A DNA stretch of 64,000 nt, from the NCBI RefSeq assembly GCF_028290025.1, contig NZ_JAQGKQ010000053.1, positions 1 to 64,000 of the forward strand, in the 5' to 3' direction. Of the stretch, positions 26,305-35,901 are shown piece after piece. A program made the position numbers and the translations under genes. Under the pieces are notes generated by a model, which ran no database searches, was not told where the DNA came from, and saw nothing but the letters and a program-made list of their open reading frames with translations. Position 1 is the first letter of the stretch. Each line of letters begins with the position of its first letter. The DNA is from Cypionkella sp. GTDB taxonomy: Bacteria > Pseudomonadota > Alphaproteobacteria > Rhodobacterales > Rhodobacteraceae.

Positions 26305-26697
26305 ATGTCGCTTTTAAACGCTGCAACCGAGGTGCGGCTGCGCGCTTATGCGCCTTATTCGCGGTTTAAGGTCGGCGCGGCGATTATGTCGGTCGAAGGC
26401 AGGGTGCATGTCGGCTGCAACGTTGAAAATGTCGCCTATCCAGAGGGGACTTGCGCTGAAGCGGGCGCGATTGCGGCGATGATTGCGGCGGGCGACGCCC
26501 GGATTGCCGAGATTGCGGTGATCGCGGACAGCCCAGAACCCGTGCCATGCTGTGGCGGCTGCCGTCAGAAAATCGCGGAGTTTGCCGACCAAGGCGTGCG
26601 CGTAACCCTATATACTACTGACGGAAAATCCAAGGTGCTGACGGTGGCAGAGCTTTTGCCGGGGGTGTTTACGGCGGCACATATGGACAAAACCTGA
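26305..26697 (+). CDS. cdd: Cytidine deaminase
   Basis: 130 aa from ATG 26305 (GTGGAG upstream), the normal length for the homotetrameric type; upstream in-frame ATGs at 26287 and 26248 are less likely. Zinc ligands and catalytic Glu are in GTCAEAGAI and PCCGGC. It deaminates cytidine and deoxycytidine to uridine and deoxyuridine, feeding the phosphorylase DeoA. The stop shares a base with the deoA start (TGATG). Confidence 0.95.
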   Translation: MSLLNAATEVRLRAYAPYSRFKVGAAIMSVEGRVHVGCNVENVAYPEGTCAEAGAIAAMIAAGDARIAEIAVIADSPEPVPCCGGCRQKIAEFADQGVRVTLYTTDGKSKVLTVAELLPGVFTAAHMDKT

Positions 26698-28004
26698 TGG
26701 ACGCGCGCGCCATTATCGTGGCCTTGCGCGACGGTGCGGTGCCCTCGGCGGCGGAGTTGCAGTGGTTTGCGCAAGGGTTAGCCTCGGGTGCGGTAAGCGA
26801 TGCGCAGGCGGGTGCGTTTGCGATGGCGGTGCTGCTGAAAGGCTTGGGCGATGAGGGGCGCGTGGCGCTGACGCGGGCGATGCGCGACACCGGGCATGTG
26901 CTGGAATGGGACGTGCCGGGGCCGGTGTTGGACAAGCATTCGACCGGCGGGATCGGTGATTGCGTGTCGCTGATGCTTGCGCCCGCGCTGGCTGCTTGCG
27001 GGGCATATGTGCCGATGATTTCGGGGCGGGGGCTTGGGCATACTGGCGGCACGCTGGATAAGCTGGAGTCAATTCCGGGGCTCAAAACCGGGCTTTCGGA
27101 AGACCAGTTGCGGCGGCAGTTGCTTGATATTCGCTGCGCAATCGTGTCGGCGAGCGCCGAGATTGCGCCTGCGGACCGGCGGCTTTACGCGGTGCGCGAT
27201 GTGACCGGGACGGTGGAGTCTGTCGATCTGATCACCGCGTCGATCTTGTCGAAAAAGCTGGCGGCCGGGTTGGAAGCCCTTGTCCTCGATGTGAAATGCG
27301 GCTCGGGTGCGTTTATGAAAACGCTGGAGGATGCCGAGGTTTTGGCGCGGGCTTTGGTATCTGCGGCGCAGGGCGCAGGCTGTATGACCAGCGCGTTGAT
27401 CACGGATATGAGCCAACCTTTAGCGACGGCGGCGGGCAATGCGCTGGAGGTAAGTGAGGTGATGGAAACGCTGACCGGCACGAGCGTCAACGCGGCCTTG
27501 TGGGATATCACCATGGCGCTGGGCGGGGAGGCTTTGGCGCTGGGCGGGCTTGCGGCTGACCCCGCGGATGGCGCGAGGCGGATTGAGCAGGCGCTGGAGT
27601 CTGGAGCGGCTGCCGAGTGGTTTGGTCGGATGGTGGCGGCGCAGGGTGGGCCTTTGGATTTTGTCGAACGATGGCCGGATCGGTTGCCAGCGGCGACGGT
27701 AATCCGCGAGGTGCCTAGCCTTGGTCCGGGATTTGTCCGCTCGATTGATGGGCAGGTGTTGGGGCTGGCGGTGGTTGGGCTTGGCGGTGGAAGGCAGCGC
27801 GAGGGCGACAAGCTGAACCTGTCGGTGGGGCTGTCCGATCTGGCGGGGATCGGCGAGGATATCGGCGCGGGCGACCCTTTGTGCATGGTGCATGCGGCAA
27901 CGGAAGCGGCGGCCGATGAGGCAATTCAGCGGGTGCAGGCGGCTTACGTGATGGGCGGTGCGCCGCCGCCGGACCCGGAATTGATAATCAAAAGGATTGC
28001 CTGA
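26697..28004 (+). CDS. deoA: Thymidine phosphorylase
   Basis: A 435-aa enzyme of the NP-II family that phosphorolyses thymidine and deoxyuridine to base plus deoxyribose-1-phosphate. The family signature DKHSTGGIGDCVSL and phosphate-binding GRGLGHTGGTLDKLE are intact, with SKKLAAGLEALVLDVKCGSGAFM. The start overlaps cdd by one base and its stop abuts deoB, so it is firmly within the salvage operon. Confidence 0.96.
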   Translation: MDARAIIVALRDGAVPSAAELQWFAQGLASGAVSDAQAGAFAMAVLLKGLGDEGRVALTRAMRDTGHVLEWDVPGPVLDKHSTGGIGDCVSLMLAPALAACGAYVPMISGRGLGHTGGTLDKLESIPGLKTGLSEDQLRRQLLDIRCAIVSASAEIAPADRRLYAVRDVTGTVESVDLITASILSKKLAAGLEALVLDVKCGSGAFMKTLEDAEVLARALVSAAQGAGCMTSALITDMSQPLATAAGNALEVSEVMETLTGTSVNAALWDITMALGGEALALGGLAADPADGARRIEQALESGAAAEWFGRMVAAQGGPLDFVERWPDRLPAATVIREVPSLGPGFVRSIDGQVLGLAVVGLGGGRQREGDKLNLSVGLSDLAGIGEDIGAGDPLCMVHAATEAAADEAIQRVQAAYVMGGAPPPDPELIIKRIA

Positions 28005-29201
28005 ATGGCGCGGGCTTTTCTGGTTGTGATGGATTCGGTTGGCTGTGGCGGTGCGCCAGATGCGGCGGCTTTTGGCGATGCGGGCGCGAATACTTTGGGC
28101 CATATTGCCGAGGCTTGTGCGGCGGGGCGGGCGGATGTTGGACGCTCGGGGCCGTTGCGGATGCCGCATCTGGATGGGCTGGGGTTGGGCGCAGCCATTC
28201 GGCTGGCCTCGGGGTTAGATGCTCGGGGGTTTGATGCGGTGCCGATGGGTCGCTGGGGCGTTGCCACGGAAGTGTCGCGCGGCAAGGACACGCCTTCGGG
28301 GCATTGGGAGCTCGCCGGGGTGCCGGTGCCGTGGGACTGGACATATTTCCCCGACAAGGTTCCAGCGTTTTCCGATGATCTGGTGGCGCTGGTCTGTAAG
28401 CTGGCCGGAACGCAGGGGATTTTGGGCAACTGCCATGCCTCGGGCGTGCCGATCATCGAGCAGCATTGCGCCGAACACCTGCGCACCGGTTGGCCGATCT
28501 GCTATACTTCCGCCGATAGCGTGTTTCAGATCGCAGCGCATGAAGAAGCGTTTGGCTTGGAGCGGCTGCTTAAGCTGTGTCAGGATTTGGCTCCGCATCT
28601 GCACGCAATGAAGGTGGGCCGGGTGATTGCGCGGCCGTTTACCGGGATTTCGGGGGCGTTCAAGCGCACAGCGAACCGGCATGATTATGCGATGGACCCG
28701 CCGGGACCGACCTTGTTGGAATGGGTGCAAAGTGCAGGGCGGGCGACCCATGGCATCGGGAAAATCGGCGATATTTTCTCGATGAAAGGTGTGGGGAAAC
28801 TTTGGAAGGGCAAAAGCGACCTTGATCTTTTCGGGCATTTGGATGGGTTAGTGGAGGACGCAGAGGAGGGTTCCTTGACCTTTGCGAACTTCGTCGAGTT
28901 TGACACATTATATGGACATCCGCGCGATGTTGCGGGATATGCCCGGGCGTTGGAGTGGTTTGACGGTCGCGTTGGAGCGTTTCTGGCGCGACTGCGGCCC
29001 GGCGATCTCGCGATTTTTACCGCCGATCATGGCAATGATCCGACTTGGGTAGGGACGGAACATACGCGAGAGCGGGTGCCGGTGATTTGTGCCGGGATTG
29101 GCTCGGGTGGGTTGGGGCTGCGGGCGTTTGCGGATGTAGGGGCGAGTGTTGCCGCGCATCTGGGGGTGGCTCCGACGGGGCCGGGGCAGTCGTTCCTGTG
29201 A
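28005..29201 (+). CDS. deoB: Phosphopentomutase
   Basis: A 398-aa metalloenzyme of the alkaline phosphatase superfamily that converts (deoxy)ribose-1-phosphate to the 5-phosphate. Metal site residues are seen in VVMDSVGCGGAPDA (Asp9) and FTADHGNDPTWVGTEHTRE, with the phospho-Thr region in KDTPSGHWELAG. It starts directly after the deoA stop with no spacing. No deoC aldolase was found in the window. Confidence 0.95.
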   Translation: MARAFLVVMDSVGCGGAPDAAAFGDAGANTLGHIAEACAAGRADVGRSGPLRMPHLDGLGLGAAIRLASGLDARGFDAVPMGRWGVATEVSRGKDTPSGHWELAGVPVPWDWTYFPDKVPAFSDDLVALVCKLAGTQGILGNCHASGVPIIEQHCAEHLRTGWPICYTSADSVFQIAAHEEAFGLERLLKLCQDLAPHLHAMKVGRVIARPFTGISGAFKRTANRHDYAMDPPGPTLLEWVQSAGRATHGIGKIGDIFSMKGVGKLWKGKSDLDLFGHLDGLVEDAEEGSLTFANFVEFDTLYGHPRDVAGYARALEWFDGRVGAFLARLRPGDLAIFTADHGNDPTWVGTEHTRERVPVICAGIGSGGLGLRAFADVGASVAAHLGVAPTGPGQSFL

Positions 29202-29206
29202 CCAAG

Positions 29207-29240
29207 CTGGGGGCTTGCCCCCAGACCCCCAGGATATTTG
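29207..29240. repeat. Hairpin with Rhodobacterales-type intergenic motif between deoB and add
   Basis: CTGGGGGC-TT-GCCCCCAG is a perfect 8-bp stem followed by ACCCCCAGGATATTT. Sequences of this form recur between genes in Rhodobacteraceae as far as I recall. It may attenuate or process the transcript between deoB and add. Confidence 0.5.
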
Positions 29241-29250
29241 TGCAGAGAGG

Positions 29251-30246
29251 ATGAACAATTTGAATCAATTACCGAAGATTGAGTTGCATTTGCACCTGGA
29301 GGGCGGGGCCCCGCCCGCGTTTATCAAGGGGCTGGCGAAAGAGAAGAACATCGACATTTCGGGGATTTTTAACGAGGACGGCAGCTATCGCTTCACCGAC
29401 TTCTGGAATTTTCTGAAGGTCTATGAGGCGGCTTGTGAGCCGCTGAAAGGGCCGCAGGATTTCTATCGGTTGACCCTTGCCGTGCTTGAGGAAAGTGCTG
29501 CGAGTGGCGTGGTCTATAGCGAAACTTTCCTGTCGCCTGATTTCTGTGGCGGTCGCGATTTGGGCGCTTGGCGCGAATATCTTCATGCGATTGAGGAAGC
29601 CGCTGCGAAGGCCGAGAAGGATTTCGGCATCATTCTGCGCGGAATTGTCACGCCGATCCGACATTTTGGGCCGGAAAAAGCGCGGGCGGTGGCGCGTTGT
29701 GCGGCGGAAACTGCGGGCAACTTCATCGTTGGTTTTGGCATTGGCGGCGATGAGAAATCCGGCGAGTTGAAGGATTTCCTGTGGTCGTTCGATATGGCGC
29801 GTGAGGCTGGTTTGCCGATTACGGCCCATGCGGGCGAGTGGAAGGGCCCGGATGAGGTGCGCGCGGCGATCAATGATTTAGGTGCAGAGCGGGTGGGTCA
29901 CGGGGTTCGGGCGATTGAAGATATCGCGCTGGTCGAGGAGATTGCCGAGCGCGGCATCGTGCTGGAACTTTGTCCGGGCTCTAATGTCGCGCTCGGCATT
30001 TACCCGAGTTTCCGCAAACATCCGATTGGCGAGATGTTTGATCGCGGTGTCAAAGTCACCATCAACACCGATGATCCACCGTTCTTTCACACCACGATGG
30101 CGCGCGAATATGAGATGTTGCATCAGGCGTTTGACTGGGACGAGGGGGTTTTTGCCAAGATCGCCCGCACCTCGCTTGACGCGGCGTTTTGTGACGCCGA
30201 TACCAAAAGCCGCATTACAAAGATTCTGGAGCAGGCCAATGGCTGA
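29251..30246 (+). CDS. add: Adenosine deaminase
   Basis: 331 aa from ATG 29251; the frame is open further upstream into the hairpin and deoB, but homology begins at [13 protein letters not shown]. Zinc ligands: HLHLEGG near residue 12, AHAGEW, and [10 protein letters not shown] (Asp pair), with GHGVRA supplying the catalytic His. It converts adenosine to inosine. Length and motifs match bacterial Add. GCAGAGAGG directly abuts ATG, a shorter spacing than usual. It overlaps upp by eight bases. Confidence 0.93.
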   Translation: MNNLNQLPKIELHLHLEGGAPPAFIKGLAKEKNIDISGIFNEDGSYRFTDFWNFLKVYEAACEPLKGPQDFYRLTLAVLEESAASGVVYSETFLSPDFCGGRDLGAWREYLHAIEEAAAKAEKDFGIILRGIVTPIRHFGPEKARAVARCAAETAGNFIVGFGIGGDEKSGELKDFLWSFDMAREAGLPITAHAGEWKGPDEVRAAINDLGAERVGHGVRAIEDIALVEEIAERGIVLELCPGSNVALGIYPSFRKHPIGEMFDRGVKVTINTDDPPFFHTTMAREYEMLHQAFDWDEGVFAKIARTSLDAAFCDADTKSRITKILEQANG

Positions 30247-30871
30247 ACATCTGACCGTCGTTTCTCATCCTTTGGTGCAGCATAAGCTGACGCTTATGCG
30301 CGAGAAAGACACCTCGACGGCGAGCTTTCGAAAGCTTTTGCGTGAGATCAGTTTGCTGCTGGCCTATGAGGTGACGCGCGAGTTGCCGATGACGACCAAG
30401 CAGATTGAGACGCCGATTGAGCCGATGGATGCGCCGACGATTGACGGCAAGAAGCTGGTGCTGATCTCAATCTTGCGGGCGGGCAATGGCTTGCTCGATG
30501 GTATTCTGGAACTGATCCCGGCGGCGCGGGTGGGGTTTATCGGATTATACCGCGACCCGGAAACGTTGCAACCGGTGCAGTACTACTGCAAGCTGCCCGA
30601 CCATCTGGAAGAACGGGTGTCAATTGTGGTCGATCCGATGCTGGCTACGGGCAATTCTTCAGTCGCGGCGATTACGCTTTTGAAGCAATCGGGCGCGAAG
30701 AATATCCGGTTTTTGTGCCTGCTCGCGGCGCCTGAAGGCATCGCGCGGATGAAAGAGGCGCATCCTGATGTGCAGATCGTCACAGCAGCTGTAGATCGGC
30801 AGCTGAACGACCATGGATATATTGTGCCTGGGCTAGGTGATGCGGGTGATCGGATGTTTGGCACTAAATAA
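30239..30871 (+). CDS. upp: Uracil phosphoribosyltransferase
   Basis: 210 aa from ATG 30239, inside the end of add (eight-base overlap). It makes UMP from uracil and PRPP, closing the salvage route of this operon. The PRPP loop [11 protein letters not shown], the [12 protein letters not shown] region and the uracil site [16 protein letters not shown] are intact. The start at [17 protein letters not shown] fits the family. Confidence 0.96.
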   Translation: MAEHLTVVSHPLVQHKLTLMREKDTSTASFRKLLREISLLLAYEVTRELPMTTKQIETPIEPMDAPTIDGKKLVLISILRAGNGLLDGILELIPAARVGFIGLYRDPETLQPVQYYCKLPDHLEERVSIVVDPMLATGNSSVAAITLLKQSGAKNIRFLCLLAAPEGIARMKEAHPDVQIVTAAVDRQLNDHGYIVPGLGDAGDRMFGTK

Positions 30872-30890
30872 GGGGCCAAGCCCCTTTACT
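30870..30890 (+). terminator. Weak terminator after upp
   Basis: AAGGGGC-CAA-GCCCCTT overlaps the upp stop codon and is followed by TACTC rather than a long T-run. Confidence 0.45.
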
Positions 30891-30936
30891 CGAAAACAAT
30901 CCTGACGCATTCTCGCCTCAAAGCGCGGGGGTGGTC

Positions 30937-32118
30937 ATGCTGTTTAAAATTGTGTCGGCTGCGGTGTTCTTGGCTGCAATGGCCCCAATTGCGGCGAGCG
31001 CACAAACGGTTGCACAAATCGGCCAGCCCGCCGAGCGCCCGCCAGTCAGCTATAAAGGCGCGCAATACGTCGATAGCAGGGGCTGCGTTTTTATGAATGC
31101 AAGCTACGCCGGGGCGGCGCAATGGGTCGCGCGGGTGAACCGCAGCCATAAGGTTCTGTGCGGCTATCCACCCACAATTGGACCGAAACCGGTGATTGAG
31201 ATGGCGGACGAAGTCGCTCCCGCAGCGCCGGTCGTGGTGAAATCGGCAAAGGCCCATGCGCCGATGGCGACCGTGGCGAGTGCAATGATGCCGGAAGCCG
31301 TGGTGGTGAAACCTGTGCCGAAACTGCGGGTGGAACATTCGACGGCGGGGTTGGCGGCGAATTTGCCCGTGCCGCCGCAGAGTTATCAGCGGGCGGCGAC
31401 TGCGGGTTCAACGCCGGGTAAGATCGGCTGTTATACAAATGCTCCGGTGGCGCAAGTGGTGCGGCTGCGCAATGGCGGCACGGCAGTGGTTTGCACGCGC
31501 GGCGACGGCACGCTGAACGGTTGGCGGCCGCCGATATATCCACGCGGATCGCGTGTTGGGGCTTCGTTAAGCGAGCCTGTGCGGGTGGCGCGGGCGGATA
31601 CAACAGCAGCGGCGGGCCGGGTGGCCTCTGCTCCGACTTATGCCTCGGCTACGGTGCCTGATGTGGTGGTGCCGAAGGGGTATAAGTTGGCTTGGACGGA
31701 TGACCGTCTGAACCCGATGCGCGGCATTGGCACGTTAGAAGGCCAAGCGGCGCAGGATCAGTTGTGGACGCAGAAAGTGCCGGCGCAGTTGATTGCGGAT
31801 GTGCAGAAGGCCAAAGCGAAGAAACGCGCACCGGCAGCGTCGGTGGTTGTGTCCTCGATGAGTGCGGCGGCGGTTGCTCCGAAAGCAGTGGCAGGCGGCG
31901 CTTGGGTGCAAATCGGGATGTTTGGCGTGGCGGCGAATGCGGCAGGAGCGGCGCAGCAGTTGCAAGCTTTGGGATTGCCAGTGGCAAAATCGAAGCTTAA
32001 CCGGGGCGGCAAGAGCTTGCAGGTTGTGATGGCCGGGCCGTTCGGATCGTCAGCCGATGCGCTGGTGGCATTACGGACTGCGCGCGGCGCAGGGTTCGGC
32101 GACGCCTATATCCGCTAA
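30937..32118 (+). CDS. SPOR domain-containing periplasmic protein
   Basis: 393 aa from ATG 30937, with GTG two codons earlier also possible. A signal peptide ends near residue 24 (PIAASAQT). A cysteine-containing N-terminal region (YVDSRGCVFMNASY) and a second similar GCYTNAPVAQVVRLRNG segment follow. After a low-complexity Ala/Pro/Lys linker comes a C-terminal SPOR domain (WVQIGMFGVAANAAGAAQQL, VVMAGPFGSSADALVALRTA). SPOR domains bind denuded peptidoglycan at the division septum. A septal role is inferred from the family. Confidence 0.88.
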   Translation: MLFKIVSAAVFLAAMAPIAASAQTVAQIGQPAERPPVSYKGAQYVDSRGCVFMNASYAGAAQWVARVNRSHKVLCGYPPTIGPKPVIEMADEVAPAAPVVVKSAKAHAPMATVASAMMPEAVVVKPVPKLRVEHSTAGLAANLPVPPQSYQRAATAGSTPGKIGCYTNAPVAQVVRLRNGGTAVVCTRGDGTLNGWRPPIYPRGSRVGASLSEPVRVARADTTAAAGRVASAPTYASATVPDVVVPKGYKLAWTDDRLNPMRGIGTLEGQAAQDQLWTQKVPAQLIADVQKAKAKKRAPAASVVVSSMSAAAVAPKAVAGGAWVQIGMFGVAANAAGAAQQLQALGLPVAKSKLNRGGKSLQVVMAGPFGSSADALVALRTARGAGFGDAYIR

Positions 32119-32178
32119 GCGATTGGATCAAGGATAAGCCTTTCGGGTCAAACCGGGGGGTTTTCTGTGGCCAGCGGA

Positions 32179-33192
32179 TTATTGGCAGATGGTTTGGAAA
32201 TCTTGCCATTGTGTGCCGCTGAGCACGGCAGGTTCGCTGCCATTCGGGAACGGATCGGCCTCTATCAGGGACAGCGTGGTTTCGCCGGATTTATCGCGCG
32301 CATAGGCGTAGGGCTGGGCGGTGATTTTGGCCGATTTGAACGCGGCCAGTTCGGCCTCGTCCGTCAGAGTAATCGCGGGCGGGGTCAGCAGGGTTTGGCC
32401 GTAGCCATCCAACGCTTCCGGCGCAACCGAGCCGCTGGCGAGCAGGCGCAAAGTGGCAAACAGGCCCGCCTTTTCCAGCAGCGGTTGCATCGGATCAGCC
32501 AAAGCCGCTTGGCCGCTGGTCAGCATGATATAGCCCGCGATGGCATCGGGGTTGCTGGCTTGCACCAGCTTTTCGGGCAGGATCAGCAGATCGCCGGGCA
32601 AAGCGAGCGGGGCTTTCAGCGCGTCGCGCACCACCAGCACATGCGGCGGATGGATCGGGTTTATCCGCAGACCCAGTGCCACCGAAGCGTCGGTGCCAGC
32701 CTTGCCGGTGCAGGGCGAGCCGGTCAGCTTGGTCAGATCTTGCAGCGCGAGCTTGCCCAGATCGCTACGGGTGGAGGGTGGCAGCATGGCGGCGGTGTAG
32801 TCGATCAGCTTGCCGGGAACCCAGAACACCGCCAGCGATCCGATCACCGCGCCGAAGCCGCCCAGCAGCACACCGCGCAAGCGTCCGGGCTTGGGACGGC
32901 GGCGTTCCAAAGCGTTGCGCACGGTATCCAGTGCCGCCATCATCTCGGGATCATCGACCTCTAGCGTTTCGGCAGCGTCATCGCCGGGGCTATAAAGGGC
33001 GGGGGTTTTGCCGGGATTGCGGCGCTCTAATGCAGGCAGCGACCATTGCGCCAAGGCCATCTCGGTCTTCGGATCGGACAGCACCAACGTGGCCTCGCGC
33101 AGACCGACAATAACCTCACGCAGCTGCGCCGAGGCGGTTTCGCGCCACAGCCCCGAGCTTTCCAGCCGCAGGTATTTACGAAGTGCCGTCAT
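32179..33192 (-). CDS. Membrane-anchored M48-like protein lacking the zinc site
   Basis: 337 aa from ATG 33190-33192; a TTG start 12 codons upstream is possible. One membrane helix lies near residues 110-130 (GVLLGGFGAVIGSLAVFWVP). The C-terminal half follows the pattern of M48 peptidases: a strand, ALPGDLLILPEKLVQASNPDAI, then AGYIMLTSGQA exactly where M48 enzymes have AGVLAHELGHV. His-Glu-x-x-His is therefore absent. By this reading it is a degenerate, probably non-catalytic relative. It faces SPOR tail to tail and lies 64 bases upstream of the acyl-CoA ligase. Confidence 0.6.
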   Translation of the reverse strand: MTALRKYLRLESSGLWRETASAQLREVIVGLREATLVLSDPKTEMALAQWSLPALERRNPGKTPALYSPGDDAAETLEVDDPEMMAALDTVRNALERRRPKPGRLRGVLLGGFGAVIGSLAVFWVPGKLIDYTAAMLPPSTRSDLGKLALQDLTKLTGSPCTGKAGTDASVALGLRINPIHPPHVLVVRDALKAPLALPGDLLILPEKLVQASNPDAIAGYIMLTSGQAALADPMQPLLEKAGLFATLRLLASGSVAPEALDGYGQTLLTPPAITLTDEAELAAFKSAKITAQPYAYARDKSGETTLSLIEADPFPNGSEPAVLSGTQWQDFQTICQ

Positions 33193-33256
33193 CGCGCAGA
33201 ATTGTCTTTCAAAACCAACATCGCGCAACGATAGCCGTTCGCTTTGCAGGCCACAA

Positions 33257-34882
33257 TCACGCGTCCATCAGTTTCGCCACTGCACGCAGTTCAAACTTCT
33301 GGATTTTGCCGGTGGAGGTCTTGGGAAGCTCAGAAAATACCACGCATTTAGGGGTTTTGAAGCCAGCAAGGCGCGTGCGGCAATGCGCGATGAGCTCTGC
33401 CTCGGTGGCAGTAGCACCCGGTTTCAGTTCGACAAAGGCGCAAGGCACCTCGCCCCACTTGGCATCAGGTTTGGCAACAACGGCGCAGAGCAACACGGCG
33501 GGGTGGTGCATCAAAGCGCCTTCAACCTCAACCGAGGAGACGTTCTCACCGCCAGAGATGATGATGTCTTTGGCGCGGTCGGTGATCTTCAGATAGCCGT
33601 CAGCTGTTTGGAAAGCGATGTCGCCAGTGCGGAACCAGCCGCCTTTGAAAGCCTCTGCGGTGGCTTCGGGGTTTTTGTAATACCCCTTCATCACCATATT
33701 GCCGCGCATGGCGATTTCACCCAGATGCGCGCCATCGCGAGGGACGGGATTGCCGTGGGTGTCGTGGACTTCGGCACCCTCCAGCATCGCCATCGCGACG
33801 CCAGTGCGGGCTTTCAGGGCGGATCGGTCATCGCCGGTGGTGGCTTCCCATTCGGTTTGCCACAGACATTCGGTGGCGGGGCCGTAGGTTTCGGTGAGGC
33901 CGTAGACTTGCGTGACGTTGAAGCCAAGCGGTTCAAACGCGGCAAGGGTGGCGGCTGCGGGCGGTGCGCCTGCGGTGAAAACCTCTACAACATGGGTGAA
34001 GGCGCGGCGGTCTTCCTCGCGGCAGTTCACTATGGTGTTCAAGACGATCGGCGCTCCGCCGAAATGGGTGACGCCTTCGTCGGCGATGGCGTCATAGATC
34101 GCTTTGGCGGTGACATCGCGGCAGCAGACCACGGTGCCGCCGAGCATTGGGATCATCCAAGCGTGGCACCAAGCGTTGCAATGGAACAGCGGCACGATGG
34201 TGAGGTAGGTCGGGAAAAGCTGCATCCGCCAAGCGATTGTGTTGGCGGTGGTGGCTAAGTAAGCGCCGCGATGGTGGGTGACGACGCCTTTGGGGCGGCC
34301 AGTGGTGCCCGAGGTGTAATTGATCGCAATGCTTTCCCATTCATCCTCTGGCATCAGCCAAGCGTAGTTCGGGTCGCCATGGTCGAGGAAATCTTCATAG
34401 GTTTGATAGCGACCGGACGCGGTAAAGCCGTGATCGACGATCTCAATGATCTGCGGGGCCGGAGTGGTCATCAGCGCGATGGCGGCTTCGGCCAGTGGCA
34501 GGAAGGCAGTGTCGCACAAAAGCAGTTTTGCGCCCGCATGGCCGAAGATATAGGCGACGGTCTCCGGCTCCAACCTCGTGTTGATGGTGTTCAACACGGC
34601 TCCACAGGCCGGGACGCCAAAATGCGCCTCGGCTTGTTGCGGGATGTTGGGCAGCAGGGTCGCCACCACATCGCCCGGTTGGATATCGTTTTGCGCGAGG
34701 GCGCTGGCAAGCTGGCTGACGCGGCTGGCATAGTCGGCGTAAGTAAGGCGGGTGGATTTCCAGATGATCGCGGTGCGATGCGCGAACACATCGGCGGCCC
34801 GGCGCAGGTGAGAGAGAGGCGTGAGCGGCGTATAATTGGCCCGCGTTTTGCCAAGCCCGGTTTCGTCTGCAAGCCAGCCCAT
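33257..34882 (-). CDS. AMP-forming acyl-CoA synthetase
   Basis: 541 aa from ATG 34880-34882, where GGGAGGAAACG is a strong ribosome site; the 37 codons upstream are unlikely to be translated. Motifs: the P-loop YTSGTTGRPKGV, the QVYGLTETYGP adenylate-binding region, GWFRTGDIA, and the C-terminal Lys in PKTSTGKIQKFELR. It activates a short or medium-chain acid to acyl-CoA. The family includes the DmdB-type methylmercaptopropionate ligases, but the substrate cannot be fixed from sequence alone. Confidence 0.9.
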   Translation of the reverse strand: MGWLADETGLGKTRANYTPLTPLSHLRRAADVFAHRTAIIWKSTRLTYADYASRVSQLASALAQNDIQPGDVVATLLPNIPQQAEAHFGVPACGAVLNTINTRLEPETVAYIFGHAGAKLLLCDTAFLPLAEAAIALMTTPAPQIIEIVDHGFTASGRYQTYEDFLDHGDPNYAWLMPEDEWESIAINYTSGTTGRPKGVVTHHRGAYLATTANTIAWRMQLFPTYLTIVPLFHCNAWCHAWMIPMLGGTVVCCRDVTAKAIYDAIADEGVTHFGGAPIVLNTIVNCREEDRRAFTHVVEVFTAGAPPAAATLAAFEPLGFNVTQVYGLTETYGPATECLWQTEWEATTGDDRSALKARTGVAMAMLEGAEVHDTHGNPVPRDGAHLGEIAMRGNMVMKGYYKNPEATAEAFKGGWFRTGDIAFQTADGYLKITDRAKDIIISGGENVSSVEVEGALMHHPAVLLCAVVAKPDAKWGEVPCAFVELKPGATATEAELIAHCRTRLAGFKTPKCVVFSELPKTSTGKIQKFELRAVAKLMDA

Positions 34883-34980
34883 CGTTTCCTCCCCGAAACT
34901 GCGTGCGATATGTCGCATTCTGACGTGCAGAGTGGAAGCGTTCCGGGCAGTTGGGAAGCTGAAAACCGAAGGATCATGCT

Positions 34981-35901
34981 GTGAGCGCGACAAAAGACCA
35001 TACTTTAGCCGCCGCAGGGCTGATCCTGACCTATGCGATGATTATCGGCTTTACCGACAATTACGTGAAGGTGATCGCGGCGGAGGCTGGGCTTTGGCAG
35101 TTCCACTTTACCCGCACGCTAATGGCGATGGTTTTGCTGGGGCTGTTGGCGCTTCCATTGCGGCTGCGGTTGCGCCCGGTGAACCTGCGGGCGGTGGTGG
35201 CGCGGTCTACAATTCACGGGCTGGCGATGGTGATTTATTTCGGCGCACTGGCGTTTCTGCCTGTGGCTTTGGTTGCCGCAGGGCTGTTCACCGCGCCGAT
35301 CTTTGTTTTGTTGATCTCTCGCTTTGCCTATGGGCATGTGATTGGCCCGGTGCGGATTATCGCAGTGGCTGTGGGGTTTCTTGGCGTTATTCTGGTGCTA
35401 GGGCCGGAAGCGATGTCGGGTGCGTCTTTGGCGGCTTTGCTCCCAGTTGTCGCGGGGGCGATGTATGCGATGGGTAATATTGCCACACGCGAGTGGTGCC
35501 CGGAAGAAAGCGCCGAGACGTTGCTGGCTGGGTTTTTTGTCGCTTTGGGGGTGATTGGGGCGGTGGGTATGACCACGCTGGCGCTGTGGCCGATTGCGGT
35601 TCCGGTCGGCACCGACGGCTTTTTGCAGCGCGGCGCGGTCTGGGCTTCGGGTGAGTTTTACTTCTGGACTTTCGTGCAGGCGGCCGGGTCTTTGGTCGGG
35701 GTCGGCATGATGATCAGGGCGTATCAGATCACCGAGGCCAGTCGGGCGAGCGTGCTGGAATACGTCATACTGCCTGCGTCGGCGTTCTGGTCTTATGTGA
35801 TCTGGCGCGAGACTCTGACGCCTTTGGCGGTGCTGGGAATGGTGCTGATCGTAGCCGCAGGATCAATGATCGCACTGCGGGCGCGGGCAGTGGAAGCTTA
35901 G
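34981..35901 (+). CDS. EamA/DMT family transporter
   Basis: A 306-aa inner-membrane protein of ten helices formed by two EamA repeats. The second begins around residue 150 (AALLPVVAGAMYAMGNIATREW). DMT exporters move small metabolites such as amino acids or nucleosides; the substrate is unknown. The start is GTG 34981, since no ATG lies near the hydrophobic N-terminus. The stop overlaps the convergent tdk stop by four bases (TTAG). Confidence 0.88.
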   Translation: MSATKDHTLAAAGLILTYAMIIGFTDNYVKVIAAEAGLWQFHFTRTLMAMVLLGLLALPLRLRLRPVNLRAVVARSTIHGLAMVIYFGALAFLPVALVAAGLFTAPIFVLLISRFAYGHVIGPVRIIAVAVGFLGVILVLGPEAMSGASLAALLPVVAGAMYAMGNIATREWCPEESAETLLAGFFVALGVIGAVGMTTLALWPIAVPVGTDGFLQRGAVWASGEFYFWTFVQAAGSLVGVGMMIRAYQITEASRASVLEYVILPASAFWSYVIWRETLTPLAVLGMVLIVAAGSMIALRARAVEA

